Part shown: piece by piece, positions 33,240-43,977 of the stretch | Layout: the number at the start of each line of letters is the position of its first letter | Numbering within the stretch: the stretch's first letter is position 1 | Assembly (NCBI GenBank): GCA_011109175.1 | Contig: RDEW01000003.1 | Coordinates: forward strand, 996,421 to 1,060,420 | Direction of reading: 5' to 3' | DNA length: 64,000 nucleotides | Source of the DNA: Dicyema japonicum | Taxonomy: Eukaryota > Dicyemida > Rhombozoa > Dicyemidae | Made by a program: the position numbers and the translations under genes | Notes under the pieces: generated by a model | Databases searched by the model: none | Told to the model about the DNA's origin: nothing | Seen by the model: the letters and a program-made list of their open reading frames with translations, nothing else

Positions 33240-34717
33240 ATTATTGTACATTCAGCTACTTATTGAAGTAAAAATCGAGTTTTAATGGAAATGGAATTTT
33301 AGTTGAAAATTGCATAAGCAATCATCGAAATGAACTACAGAGCAATTTATCGGCATTTTATGTTAATATTGATGTACAAATCAATAAAATAGCGTAAGAA
33401 ACTTATTTCACCCTAGAAGACGCAGCTAACATATTCAAAAATTGTTTTTCAGTAACGAAAATGCGGAATTAAGAAGTATCCGGAATATAGATTCTCTATT
33501 AATAAATTTTTGATTAATTAGTTAAAAGTTTATTTTTTTATTACGAAAATAGAATTAAAAAACTTTTTAGATAAATTTGTCATAAGTCAAAAAGCTCAAA
33601 ATTTTGAAATTTTAAAGTCAATAAAGTCAAAAAAGGTCAAAATTTCGAATTTGTAAAGTCAAAAAATTGCCCTTTATTCTAATAATAACTCTCTCCGTCG
33701 ACTGAGATTAACTCTGTTAGTTATCCTTTATAAAGACCTAAAAATACTTAAAGTGAGTTTAAAACCGCAGACGACATGGATTTTATGAGATCACTAGCGA
33801 TCAATCGAGGAGCGTGGAAAATGCTGAAATTTGATATCATGTTTTGCACATTCATGCCTATAAGTAGTATGGTCCACGTGTTATTATTTAATAATCAACC
33901 CCTTAGGCACTATCAAGCGAACCGTTCAGTAATTGCTTGGTAACAAAGTTTGGATCTGTTAGCTTCAAATGTAGGAAGTTTTCTCCACGAACAGGTGACT
34001 CACATGAAATCTAATCTCATCACTTAATGAAGTTGAAACGGCCAACCCGGGAATTGAAAATATGGGACGAGATTCTGCAGAGGCGCATCCTGATATTTCA
34101 CTGATGACCTGAGGTTGTTAAGAATGACTTTCTTTTTGGTGACCAAATATGGATAGATCCTATGCTGTCACGGTAATTGAACAAGTGAAGTGAAGGAACA
34201 GAGCAGAAGGGAAGAAACATCAGACCAAGTAGCCAATTACGAGAATCGAGTCCATTTAACATTGTTAATAAATAAGTTATTGTTTTTAAGGTTTATTTAT
34301 TTAATATTGAAGCCTTGCAATCCTTTGAAATTAAAACTCTTAATAAGTTTTCGTCCTCTTTGGCAGACCCTACGCCCTTCAAGACCCCAGTGGTGGGGAA
34401 CATCGAGCGAAAATGAGGTTTGGGATCTTTCTTAGTTTAATAGTGATTATCGGTCTTTAAATAAATTCAATATACTGGAAAAAGTTTAGAGTTAATTTAC
34501 GTCGTGTATTCAGTTCCCTGGTCGTAGTGAGACTTGATCCTTCAGACTTACGTCCATCTATATCGCCATTGTGGGAACCCTTCCAGTAGAATAGGAAAGA
34601 GATAGATCCTTTTGGTTTTTCATGATATTTATAATAAGATAATTAAATTAAAATAATCAATTTTATTTAATTAATTTTGATAATAAAATACCGCTACTTG
34701 TTGTTTTTTGTTGCATT
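33240..34717. other. No gene seen
   Basis: About 1.5 kb, mostly AT-rich. A small palindrome-like set of aagtcaaaaa repeats lies near 33,580-33,665. No supportable exon. Confidence 0.4.
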
Positions 34718-35307
34718 ATGTCACGTCATGATTCTCTCGAAAATTGCAATCAAACAAGACAGTATAGAAGTAATTATGTAATTTTAATTAATAGACTCTC
34801 AACAGGATGGGAGCAAGGTAATGAAAATAATCAAATTAGAAGCCTGGTTATGTCCCCCTTGCTCAAAGAGAAGCCAGTTTCTGGTACTCTAATCGAAATT
34901 GTATGATTTGTATGAACACTAGATCGAACATGTGATAAACTCAAACCGACTATTCCTCAAGAATTCAACTTTTCGTCCATCAGGACGAAAAGAGGTCAAG
35001 TTAAGAGTACTCGAGAATTGGAAGATGATGAGTTAAAGTATTGATTTAAGAAACACTAAGGAAACAATTCAAGGCGAATCCTCTGAATAAAAAGATCCTA
35101 AACACTGCGTATGTACCCCCAAAACCTGCACCCAAACCCACCATTTATAAGCCTTCCAGTTCTACAGTAAAGGATACTACCAATAGGAATCAGACAGTAT
35201 ATAAGGCTAAGCCTGTTCCCAGATCTTTATATAAGGCACAAGAACTGCCAGTTAGAAATCCAAAAAAATTGACTATGCCCGAGACACCAACATATGCTAG
35301 AAAATAG
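34718..35307 (+). CDS. TPX2: TPX2-like spindle protein, short
   Basis: TPX2 targets Aurora A and nucleates spindle microtubules. The C-terminal exon reads KQFKANPLNKKILNTAYVPP, then PAPKPTIYKPSSS and QTVYKAKPVPRSLYKAQELP, and ends KKLTMPETPTYARK. The FKAxPL-x-KIL, xKAxPxP and terminal LTxPxTPxx motifs match the repeated TPX2 signatures and, in the same order, the TPX2 C-terminus. A 23-nt intron (35038-35060) joins it to KPTIPQEFNFSSIRTKRGQV...RELEDDELK. The proposed start MSRHDSLENCNQTRQYRSNY is less sure, and exons between 34,780 and 34,940 are unresolved. The protein would be far shorter than vertebrate TPX2 (about 750 aa). Confidence 0.65.
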
Positions 35308-35739
35308 ATTTAGTGATTATATTTGGCTTTCCTTTATTTTCCATTAAATTTGAACGTTTATTTGAATTATTTTGTTGTGGTGTGTTTTGGGGATTTTTCC
35401 TGGGCAGGTAGCTTAGTGGCAAAGCGCTTCCAATGAACTTTTGGGTAACATTGGAGGCTTCTACACCTGTTTTAAGAACCAGGTCGTTGGGATCTCTTAT
35501 TATAACAACTTCGTTCAGATTCCTGTGGGTAGCTTTATCAGTCTATTGTTGAATTATGTTACGAGTCATACAATATGTTGCTGCGTAAAGGTGCAGTGTA
35601 AACGAGGACGAATACACAAATTTACTATTCTCTTTTGAATAAACCATGAGATAACTTGATGATGTCATTAATAATCGAAATGTAAGCGAATTGAAAAAAT
35701 ACGAAGCGCTACGCGATCGATTCACATTGTACCCCATTG
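35308..35739. other. Downstream of TPX2-like gene; tRNA-like relic
   Basis: A piece gcaggtagcttagtggcaaa at about 35,404 resembles a tRNA D arm without the rest of a cloverleaf. The run cgttcagattcctgtgggta (35,513) recurs at about 49,660. No gene. Confidence 0.35.
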
Positions 35740-35930
35740 TTGTGGAGACAACTGGAGGAATAAGTGGGAAATCGCTTCATTTCTTAAAGAAACTTGGACG
35801 CCTGGCTACACTGAAAAGTCACGACGCACGTGAGACTCAGTAGCTTCTCCAGTTGATCTATGTTGCGATCGCGAGAGGCAACTCAATGTCGATTATGTCG
35901 GCGAAGACCACTTTTGATTGATTTTTTGCG
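35740..35930 (+). pseudogene. Retroelement family A, 3' terminus
   Basis: VVETTGGISGKSLHFLKKLG, DARETQ-stop-LLQLIYVAIARG, then NSMSIMSAKTTFD and a stop. Sister of 18672-18880. Confidence 0.7.
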
Positions 35931-36395
35931 TTTTAATAATTATCTGAATTATATTGGTATAATTATTTTCTATTTTTTGTGCTTCTATTTTTTTAATCGT
36001 TTATAACAGCGATTCTCAACCAGATCAAAAACAAATAAGATTCTATCTGAGACAGTACTTTCATGGCATTTAAACTCTTAATACATGTAATGTAGTAGAA
36101 CCGTTAATAAGGCTAAAAATCATATCTTCTACGTATTCAAGACAACAAACAAACCTTTGCGAACAATGGCTATTTTTTTGGAATCCGAATAGTGTAACTG
36201 GACGAGTTTGATGTGCTACGTTGCTGTTATAACTACATCCTGTACATAGTTGGCAAAAGACACAAAAACGTGATGAAAAAGGATATCTCGAAACTTGTAT
36301 ACATTCTCTTATGCATTCAAATCCTTACTCTTTATTGGTTTAAATGCTGTGCTTAAATCATAGCACTGAAGAACTTTACATGGTTTTTGTTACGG

Positions 36396-36515
36396 GAAAA
36401 GACCGGTTGGCACAGTGGCCGGATGGCGCAGCCCCTAGTTCAAATCTTGCCGTTGTACATTCTGGCTGAAAGTTCTACGCATCTACGATACTTTGGCTTG
36501 ACGAGGTTCAGGTGA
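36396..36515 (+). mobile_element. SINE-1 5' part
   Basis: Head with A box tggcacagtggccggatgg and B box ctagttcaaatcttgccg, then tgtacattctggctgaaagt, tctacgcatctacgatactt and tggcttgacgagg. The body is cut off at about 36,515. This is the clearest tRNA-like head in the window. Confidence 0.7.
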
Positions 36516-36800
36516 AACTTGCGAAGAGCACTCAAGATCAAAGTAGCCCGCCTCATAACGAGGAAACTACTCTTGGAGTTGAAAGTGACTCCAAGGTTGA
36601 TCATCCTATCCGTGACTGCTATCGGAACCTCATAGACAGTCATTAAAAGCATTAGAATATTATACCGCTCAAGGAAACTAAAAGCTAACAACTTGATTTT
36701 AACCCAGACACGCAACATGCCTTCCAAGATCCAGCTTCTTAGTTCCAGGGAAATACAAACTTCAGAGGGCGCATCGGAGGCCATCATGACAGACCGAGTC
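36516..36800 (-). pseudogene. Jockey-like RT fragment
   Basis: Minus frame SWILEGMLRVWVKIKLLAFS, then VTDRMINLGVTFNSKSSFLV and ATLILSALRKF. NLGVTFNSKSSF is the position of LGLKLDTLLTF in the 3960-4860 element. Confidence 0.55.
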
Positions 36801-38304
36801 GAAAGTTTACTTTACATCAAGAAAAATGCTACGGTTCACTGCTTTAGCACGGCCTGGCGACGTATCTAAACATTCAACGGCCAGAAGAAGTTATCACAGA
36901 ATAGCCCCTCACGGAACACCGTCTGAATGTCCGAGAAAATTTTTTTATTAAGCATTCCTAGCCAATCTCTGCCAATCGCTCTTTCTAAGATTTAGCTATA
37001 AAAGGAAACAGGCTAATAAGGTAGCACAAAAACGAAGGAACGCTTCTGCCCACGTGAACCTACAAGCTAAAGGACCTACTGACGTTTAGACCTACAGGGT
37101 AAAGGACCTAATGGCGGGTAACTGCTTAAGGACGACCACTGGCTGGCTACTGGAGGACAGGACCAGGGTTCAAAAAGGACAGAGTAATAGGAGGGGAGAC
37201 TGGAAGCCATAAAAACTTCTAACTCTCTAATCCTATTTTTGCTAATAAAGTGTTACGGTTTACGGTTTTAAGGTAACAGCTAACAGGGTCTTCCTGAAGT
37301 TTTTCTGATTTCCGTACAAAAAAGTTCCGTTGCCTTCAAAAACCTTGCCAAGATATCGAACAACTCTGATTTGGTATTCTGTCAGACACAGATGTTTTTT
37401 GATCTAATTGCCTCTAAAAGCCTCTTTGCCTATAGCCAATAACCCATCGCTTAAGTCCACCCGAAATTAAGTTATTTTGCGTCCTTCAGCTGAGATAACA
37501 TACGGACACAAACTGGAAGATCTCTCGACAAAATCACCCCTCCGCAGGCTCACTACCACCTCTTCTCTCCAGGTCCACAAAATCATTTTTAATCTCTCGT
37601 TGGAGAGCGTTGATCTTCTGGCTAACCTAAATGGGCATTGTTTCTTCTTAACTCATCTGGAAAAAGAGTGGACGCAAAAAACATGGGCATTGTTTCTTCT
37701 GAACTCGTGACGAGAGATGGTCTCCACCAATGGAAGAAGACGCAAGGTTTTCAGTTAGGTTGAGTTATTTTCTCGATCCTTGAAGAAAAAAATGCAAAGT
37801 TACAGGCGGATATTTTATCGCCAGAAAAAGATTCAATGGTACAGCTTGTTGTTCATGCAACAGGGAGAGAAAGCACTTGCACTTGCTTCAGATGTCGGCC
37901 AGGCTATGTCAACTTTTTGAACAGATAATCACTTGACGCCTTTAAGAGTTAAAAAATGCAAAGAATAGATAGGAATTCTTCGACCATGTAGCGGTTTACG
38001 AATCGAACCCAAACCTAATCGCGACGTTACTGACCACAAAAAGTCATAAGAATTACCTTGAAAAAAAATTACCTTGAAATAATCATCTTATAATCTTGTT
38101 TATGACCTTAGTTGCATATTGATCCTCTCGAGATATTTTATGCAGCGTTGCCTTTCATGATAGTAACGGAGATTAACTGGATGAGCCATTGAGTTATAAG
38201 TAGCCAGATGTTCTAGTCTCATAAAAAAGATATAACTAACTAATCCAAGGAAGGAACCAAAAGGAGAACATCTGCTTGTGCCGACCAAACCCATCTTCCA
38301 ATAC
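36801..38304. other. No gene seen; small duplication
   Basis: A degenerate 30-nt duplication (acctacaagctaaaggacct and acctacagggtaaaggacct) lies at about 37,055-37,115. A 77-codon plus frame at 37477-37710 has no known motif. Otherwise nothing supportable. Confidence 0.4.
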
Positions 38305-38445
38305 TTCATTACAGACTTCCGCTTCCGAAGAGAAGTGGAGAAGTTTACTTTATTACAGGCTTCCGCTTCCGAATAGAAGTAGAGAAGTATTACTTCATTA
38401 TAGGCTTCCGCTTCCGAAGAGAAGTGGAGAAGTATTACTTCTATC
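38305..38445. repeat. 45-nt tandem repeat with hairpin units
   Basis: Three units of about 45 nt share acttccgcttccgaa and gaagtggagaagt(a/t)tta. Within each unit cttccgcttc can pair imperfectly with gaagtggag, so each could form a short hairpin. Confidence 0.8.
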
Positions 38446-38918
38446 CTTGAAGAGATTTCCTTCTATTATCTCTGCATCACTAATTATGACCCAATATATA
38501 TAATTATCATGTTTAAGTTATTACTGTATATCTTCACGACATAAATGACGTCATCACGTTAACTATAGAGATTAACTGGAGGTAGCACTGTGGTTCACAC
38601 ATCACAGATTTACTATATTACATTCAGTAGAAATATCAATGGACTATTACCATTCCTATCTTTGTGTAAACTATCGAAGATCTCTGCGACATTTGTTAAT
38701 AACTCCTTTATCAATTTCTTTTCAAATCGCTACAGAGGTTTCGAAAACGAGTATTTATACAGGTTCCTTTGCTTGGCAGAGTCGGCATTTGGTCAGTCAG
38801 AAGATTAAGTCCACAGTGTGTAGATTAAGTCCCATATGGGAGTACAATTAGAAAAATGACAAGTAAGAAATAAGGATGTTGAGATAATAGAAATTTAGAT
38901 TTTTTAGAATAAATAAAA
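38446..38918. other. No gene seen
   Basis: Two overlapping plus frames (38590-38851) without motif or splice context. Confidence 0.4.
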
Positions 38919-38991
38919 CTCCCCCGCTGGGAATCGAACCCAGGTCACCGCGATGACAACGCGGTATACTAAACCACTATACTACAGGGGA
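38919..38991 (-). tRNA. tRNA-Asp (GTC), second copy
   Basis: Same cloverleaf as 23254-23325, with anticodon loop TTGTCAT, T arm CTGGG-TTCGATT-CCCAG and compensated acceptor TCCCCTG/CGGGGGA. The D loop has one extra T (GGTTTAGTA). Intron-less, same strand, about 15.7 kb from the first copy. Confidence 0.93.
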
Positions 38992-39235
38992 CATAATTTA
39001 GTCCATTAGGAACATGCACAAAATGTAAAATATTCCTTGCAGTTTTAAAAACCCTCCATTTGAGTGAGGGTGAGCAAACGATTTTTTCCGCCCAAGCCTG
39101 GCTCTGGGAGACAGATGAGACATTAAACCAGACCCATATATACTTAATCAAATTGCATAAAAAAGTTATTGGCTCGTATTTTTCACGTCGATGCTCTACA
39201 TCTTCTGTATTTTTATATTATGAATCCCAAACCAT

Positions 39236-39515
39236 TAAGTTATTGAGTCGAGATGGTGCCGGATATTTCCGGATTCGAATCTCGATGATGTATGTTACGC
39301 GTTTTTATGAAGCTTTGGGTATGGCGAGTGACACCGTCATCAGCAAAAACTTCACTACGGAATCGGATCATCTCCAAAGACTCAAACTAAACAAACAGAA
39401 AAAAGAAGTTAACAAAATTCCTTGTTTCCCTTTCTACGATTAGTTATCATAATTGTTCTTTACTTTAATAAAGCGTGTGTCCTATCAGTGCTGAGCTATA
39501 TGTATTATGGTTATA
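39236..39515 (+). mobile_element. SINE-1 copy
   Basis: B-box region ggattcgaatctcgatgatg, core (gaagctttgggtatggcgag, tgacaccgtcatcag), linker, ctacgattagttatcataat and tail (aataaagcgtgtgtcctatc, gagctatatgtattatgg). The first part of the tRNA-like head is weak. Confidence 0.7.
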
Positions 39516-39939
39516 GAGGAATGTGTTGTGTTTTTTCCTCCTGTATTATCATGGACTTTATTTTGAAATTGCTCGAGTTTTTTGAAACTCGTTAAATATA
39601 TAAAATTTGATCCTAAATATCTAACTCGTAGGGGTTTAATGGCTTTTGAGTGTAACCAGACGTCCCAGTCTCTTAGAAAAGATTCATGGTTCCTTACAAG
39701 TACCGCTATGTGCTTCTTTAATACCCACTTTCGATGTTGGAAACAGTTTATTATTGTTGAGTCTTGATTTTTTCCATGTACAAAATCAATTCGCTGATAT
39801 TGACCACGTGGGCTTGTCCACAAGATAGAAGAAATCGAAAAATTTCGATTCTCTAAAAAGTGTCATAATGAGTTTTCTAAAGTTTGAATTAAGACGGAAG
39901 TCCTGAAACCAAAACACCCGGATGCCAATCCTCCGTTTT
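39516..39939. other. Unassigned ORF on minus strand
   Basis: A 112-codon minus frame (39485-39823) containing QHRKWVLKKHIAVLVRNHES and SKAIKPLRVRYLG is not recognised. It could be a retroelement relic. No splice support. Confidence 0.25.
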
Positions 39940-41340
39940 TTGAGTGGCCCGGACAAACACAAATTCACCAGCATTCAGGTTCCGCAAATATGTAAGCCCT
40001 CAGCCAAAACACCGTCCAATCGAAAACTCGAGTAGAGAAATCCGAGTAGCTTTACGGATGGTTGCTTCGGATGATACAGTACTTTCTCTGTCCCCGACTG
40101 TTCTTGAGACGGTAAGAAGGAAACATCCAAACCCTCCGGACGACCTTTACATACCGACTACTCTTGAAACCACTTTAAAAATATCTATCAACATGAGAGA
40201 TGTGCGACTCGGGATTGCATCGTTTGCTGTCAGTAGCAGCGGAGGACTGGATGGACTACGTCCGGGCCATATCAAGGATCTGACGTCTGGTCCTACAGCT
40301 GAGACAGGACATAATCTCATCAAGTCGATCCGTATAATCAATGGGGATATTCCATCACATGCATGGGACCTTCTCTTCTCTGCCCACCTACAGGCTTCAA
40401 CAAGAGTGATGGAGGAGTCCGTCCAATTGGAGTTATAAACTATTTCCGAAGATTGGCTGCGAAAATTGCTTCCAGGCTTGTGTCTTCAAGGATCAGTGTG
40501 GAATTATCCCCAACCCAACTGGGTGTAGGTGTACGTAACGGTGGTGTGAGCTCATTCCCATTGTCAATCTCCCATACGGATCAAATTCCTCTCTGGTTTT
40601 TGGGGATGAAATCATCAAGTCTCAGTTCCGGAGTACAGCAAGAAGACCCGTTAGGGCCACTCCTCTGCATTCGTTCCGTCGATACGGAACTCAATCTCTG
40701 GTATCTCGATGACTGAACAATTGGAGGACGTGGGGAAATGTTTATGGAAATCAACATAAAGAATCGGAATTCATCAATATTTCATACTTGAAAAACGATT
40801 TATTCCGCGTGCAGAAATATTTAACAGTTTATTACCGGGCATATCCGTCGTCTCCCGTGAGCAATTCTATTTTCTTGGATGCCCACTCGACAATGCATAT
40901 TTACAAAAACACCTTCAGTCAAAAGCGGAAGAGCTTTCTCTCTTTACAAAAGACTTGCTATTCTGGACTCCCACACATCTTTTTTTCATGAGGAGAAGTT
41001 ATGTTTGCCGAAATTGGAATACCCTCTGCGGAGTTCCCCGTGCTTCGGCCATCGAGATTTGCTACTGAGCCTGGATCAGACGTTGAGGCAAAAAGTCGAG
41101 TCACTACTGAATTTACGTTTTGACGAACTGGGTTAGACACAATGCAAACTTCATTCAAGTCTCGAAGGAGTTGCCTAAGATCTGCTTTCAGAGATCGCCC
41201 ATCCGGCATACCTATCGTCGCTTTCAAGCTGCAGTCATCTCGGCCAGGAAATCTTACGTCACCTTACTAGACTTTCCTAGGACACAGTATTTGACGAAGC
41301 TTGCAGTGGAGGGAAGCAGTATTTTCAATCCTAGATGATG
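39940..41340 (+). pseudogene. Retroelement family A, reverse transcriptase region
   Basis: Three main frames, broken by shifts: LRMVASDDTVLSLSPTVLET with SSSGGLDGLRPGHIKDL; then GVRPIGVINYFRRLAAKIAS and SPTQLGVGVRNG; then a compact catalytic part (GVQQEDPLGPLLC, LNLWYLDD); then FLGCPLDNAYLQKHLQSKAE and LPKLEYPLRSSPCF. The order GGxDGLRP, RPIxVxxxxRRLAAK, QLGVGV, G-Q-DPLGPLLF, YLDD fits an RT group known from corals, molluscs and crustaceans whose C-terminus is the KRPDG...RGN region. Motif A (the F/Y-D palm) is missing between 40,560 and 40,610, suggesting an internal deletion. Confidence 0.75.
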
Positions 41341-41608
41341 TCTCGAATCAGAACAAATGGGACGCAATTTCCTGCAATGCTATCTATCGTTGATGTCCTA
41401 TTTATTTTTTAACCCCGGACACCGAGAAAAAAGTTAAAGTAAACAACCAATTAAGTGTATCCACTTTCCACTTCTACAGAAACAGAGTCCTTCCGGAATC
41501 AGCATAAAAGAAAAAAGACGTCCATATGTGCAGTTGTGGAAACCTCTCCAGTGGAGTGGGGGATAGCAAATGATCCCTTTACCTGGACAGGTGGATCACA
41601 TAACGACA

Positions 41609-41616
41609 CTCTAATA
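41609..41616. repeat. hAT target-site duplication, left
   Basis: ctctaata directly before the left terminal inverted repeat. The identical 8-mer follows the right end at 42568-42575. Confidence 0.9.
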
Positions 41617-42567
41617 CAGAGCTTTTCAAAAATAATTCTCGCGACACACTAATCGTAAAAAAAATAATCCACGGCACACATTAAAAAATAAAAAAAATTA
41701 AATTTTTAAGATGTGTAAAACTAAGTACAAAAATTGGTAATTTAATGCCCAAATTTTTATTAATAAAAAAATGAATTCTTAATTATTATTGTTTTTGCAT
41801 ATATCATCAATATCAGGTCGAATGGTTGACAAAGGCACTCGCATTTCAGCACAAATCCGACGAGAAACAGTATTATCTGACAAAGGTATCTTCATTATTT
41901 TTTGTTCATATTTATGACCAAACATAGTCCGAGCAATAATACGACAAGCAGGGATTATCAAGTTTTCGCCAATAATGTGAGGTTTTAGTTGTTTTGCTAT
42001 CACTTCTGAGATCAGGTATGAACATTTCAATGATTCCTTTGTGTTTAAAAAAGTTTCACTGAACATCAGATCTACGATTCATAGTAAAAACTAAATAATA
42101 CTTAAGTTGTTTTTTTCAAATGGATAAAATAATCCACAGATTTTTCGGAATAGTCCGGATGCTTGGAAGTAAAATGTCTCTTTAGTTTGCTAGGAACCAT
42201 AGCATCACTTGCCAAAACTTCCATGCAAATTAGACATTGAGGTAGTTTATTTTTATCTTTGCATATAAATCCAAATGACAAATAAGAATCTTTATAAGAA
42301 CGACGAACTGATTTACCCATAAGCACGTTGATGCGCACGTTATTAAAAAAATTAATAAATAATGGTTAACCAATGTAAATGTCATTTAATGTATAATAAA
42401 AATAATTATTTTAATTTTAGTAATTATTTTAATTCGTTTATCTTTTTAAATTAATTAGGTCAAAAATGTATATAAATTTATTCAAATTTGTATTTGGCAG
42501 GCGGCACACTAGAAATTGTCTTGCGGCACACTTAGTGTGCCGCGGCACACCCGTTTGACAACCTCTG
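41617..42567 (-). mobile_element. hAT transposon derivative, 951 bp
   Basis: Flanked by identical 8-bp target duplications (ctctaata), the size made by hAT transposases. The left end is cagagcttttcaaaaataat and the right end (reverse complement) is cagaggttgtcaaacgggtg. Both continue with a gcg-cacacta element, so the inverted repeats span about 35 bp with mismatches. The right arm also holds a perfect palindrome, cggcacacttagtgtgccg. Inside is only the N-terminal part of a transposase-like protein on the minus strand, so the element is internally deleted and non-autonomous. Confidence 0.88.
41779..42338 (-). pseudogene. ZBED5/SCAND3-type hAT transposase, N-terminal part
   Basis: Two minus frames. 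The first (42338-42102) reads YKDSYLSFGFICKDKNKLPQ, then CLICMEVLASDAMVPSKLKR and HFTSKHPDYSEK, a BED-type zinc finger (CxxC...HxxxxH). The second (42066-41779) reads LISEVIAKQLKPHIIGENLI, IPACRIIARTMFGHKYEQKI and KIPLSDNTVSRRICAEM, the segment just before the catalytic domain in ZBED5-like hAT proteins. A stop and frame break lie between them, and the RNase-H-like catalytic domain is absent. Confidence 0.8.
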
Positions 42568-42575
42568 CTCTAATA
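42568..42575. repeat. hAT target-site duplication, right
   Basis: ctctaata, identical to 41609-41616. Confidence 0.9.
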
Positions 42576-42849
42576 GAAGAGAGAGGAAAAACAGACAAAC
42601 AAACATAAAACTTAAACCAATTAGCCACGCAGCACTACATGGCCCTGGGCTTACAAGCCTGGGGTTAATAATAATAATTGTGATGTTTAAAAAACGTGTT
42701 AAAAAGAAGTAGAAAGATTATTCAAAAAAATCGTGCATTTAACCCCGAATGGAGGAAAAATTTGTTTTTGAAGACAATATCAACGCACATTCCCTGATTT
42801 GTCATTTTATTATACGATGTCTTAGGTTATATAACGTCGAGAATTTTTA
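42576..42849. other. No gene; retroelement tail
   Basis: Around 42,640-42,700 a tail-like sequence (cttacaagcctggggttaat followed by (AAT)n) marks the 3' end of another dispersed element. A similar ggggttaataataataatg lies at about 44,315. Confidence 0.4.
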
Positions 42850-43130
42850 AATACCCAAATGTTATTCTGCGAACCCTCGAAGCTGCAGGATCCCAGCTCA
42901 ACTAGAGCCTGCTGCACTAGATCGTGGAGATGGCAAGAGGTTAAACGGAATGACGTTTTTCCCATGTTCACATGGAAAATGTATGGAACTGCGGCCTTTC
43001 TGAAAGAAATAGGAAGGAAACTAGGGAGCCGAAAAAAAGAACCTGCGAATCGTTCTGGCTAAGGCAACAAGTCAGGATTGTCGTATTACGTGGAAACGTA
43101 TACACAATCCTATCAGCAAAGGCTTAATTA
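42850..43130 (+). pseudogene. Retroelement family A, 3' terminus
   Basis: Frame FLKEIGRKLGSRKKEP, then (shifted) FWLRQQVRIVVLRGNVYTIL and a stop. Matches the family A end at lower identity. Confidence 0.6.
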
Positions 43131-43557
43131 TTCAAATTTTTTGTTAATAAATTTTTTTTCCATTAAAAAAAATTAAAAGTATTTCGGACAACAAAGATTA
43201 CGAATCCATAGACTTCAGTAGAATGGATGGTCATCGATACCATGGGTCCTGAAATATAAGACCAATGAAGGGTAATCGAATAAAGGAAAGGATTAATAAT
43301 CATTGTGATGCAAAACTCAACCACGTGATTTAATCACGTTTTATGAAGCTATTAGACCAATCAATGGTATTATGAAGATATTAACAATTAAATACGAAAA
43401 ACCAATTTCTAGATGAAAGCAACATAGCACGTGGGTAGACAATTAATAAGTCAGACTATTAATTTACTTACTCCTAATGATTTGTTCGATATTTCATTTT
43501 TTATCATAACTTTACAAACAAAATTAAACATTAAAAAATAATCACGAAACATTATTC
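43131..43557. other. No gene seen
   Basis: AT-rich sequence 3' of the minus-strand cold-shock gene; its 3' UTR would lie at the right side. Confidence 0.4.
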
Positions 43558-43977
43558 TCAGGACTGTTTTTTAACAGGCTTTCTGTGTGGGTGGAACACT
43601 AAGCCGTCCTAAAAGTAATAAGAAATAAAACCAAGTCGAACGAACGATTTCCTAACGGTTTTTTACCATCTACTCCATTCACATTAAAGGCTTCAATGCC
43701 CCTTTTTCCATTTCTAACTTGGAATTCAACATGTTCTCCCTTATCGAGACTCCACGTATTATTTCCAGAAATCTGTGCTATGTTTCTCTATTATTTTCAA
43801 TATAAACATTACCACATGGAAAAATATAGATTGGCCGTTATCATCCCTATTTTAAACTTAATAAGAATACCTTTCTATGAAGCCAAAGCCTTTTTCCACA
43901 TTGTACCAGCTAACGTATCCGGTAGTAGATAAAACTTGAATTTCAAACAACACCCTACCTGATTGAGCTGACGGCAT
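43558..43977 (-). CDS. Cold-shock domain (Y-box type) nucleic-acid-binding protein, 107 aa
   Basis: Five exons (43977-43959, 43934-43871, 43846-43813, 43787-43632, 43608-43558) with introns of 24, 24, 25 and 23 nt give a 324-nt frame ending TGA. The protein reads MPSAQSVLSTTGYVSWYN, then VEKGFGFIERDDNGQSIFFH with both RNA-binding motifs (KGFGFIE, IFFHV). It continues SGNNTWSLDKGEHVEFQVRN and GKRGIEAFNVNG, which fits a Y-box style cold-shock domain (KGxGFI ... VFVHQ ... GExVEFDVxxGxKGxEAxNV). It has almost no tail: the basic/aromatic islands of vertebrate YB-1 are absent. It would bind single-stranded RNA or DNA in cytoplasm or nucleus. The plus-strand frame 43696-43932 is a shadow. Confidence 0.85.

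Noticed and set aside
35400-35470. tRNA gene near 35,404
   Set aside because: Only a D-arm-like segment is present; no anticodon stem, T arm or acceptor stem can be paired.
43696-43932. 78-codon plus-strand ORF
   Set aside because: It is antisense to the cold-shock gene, which splices cleanly on the minus strand.
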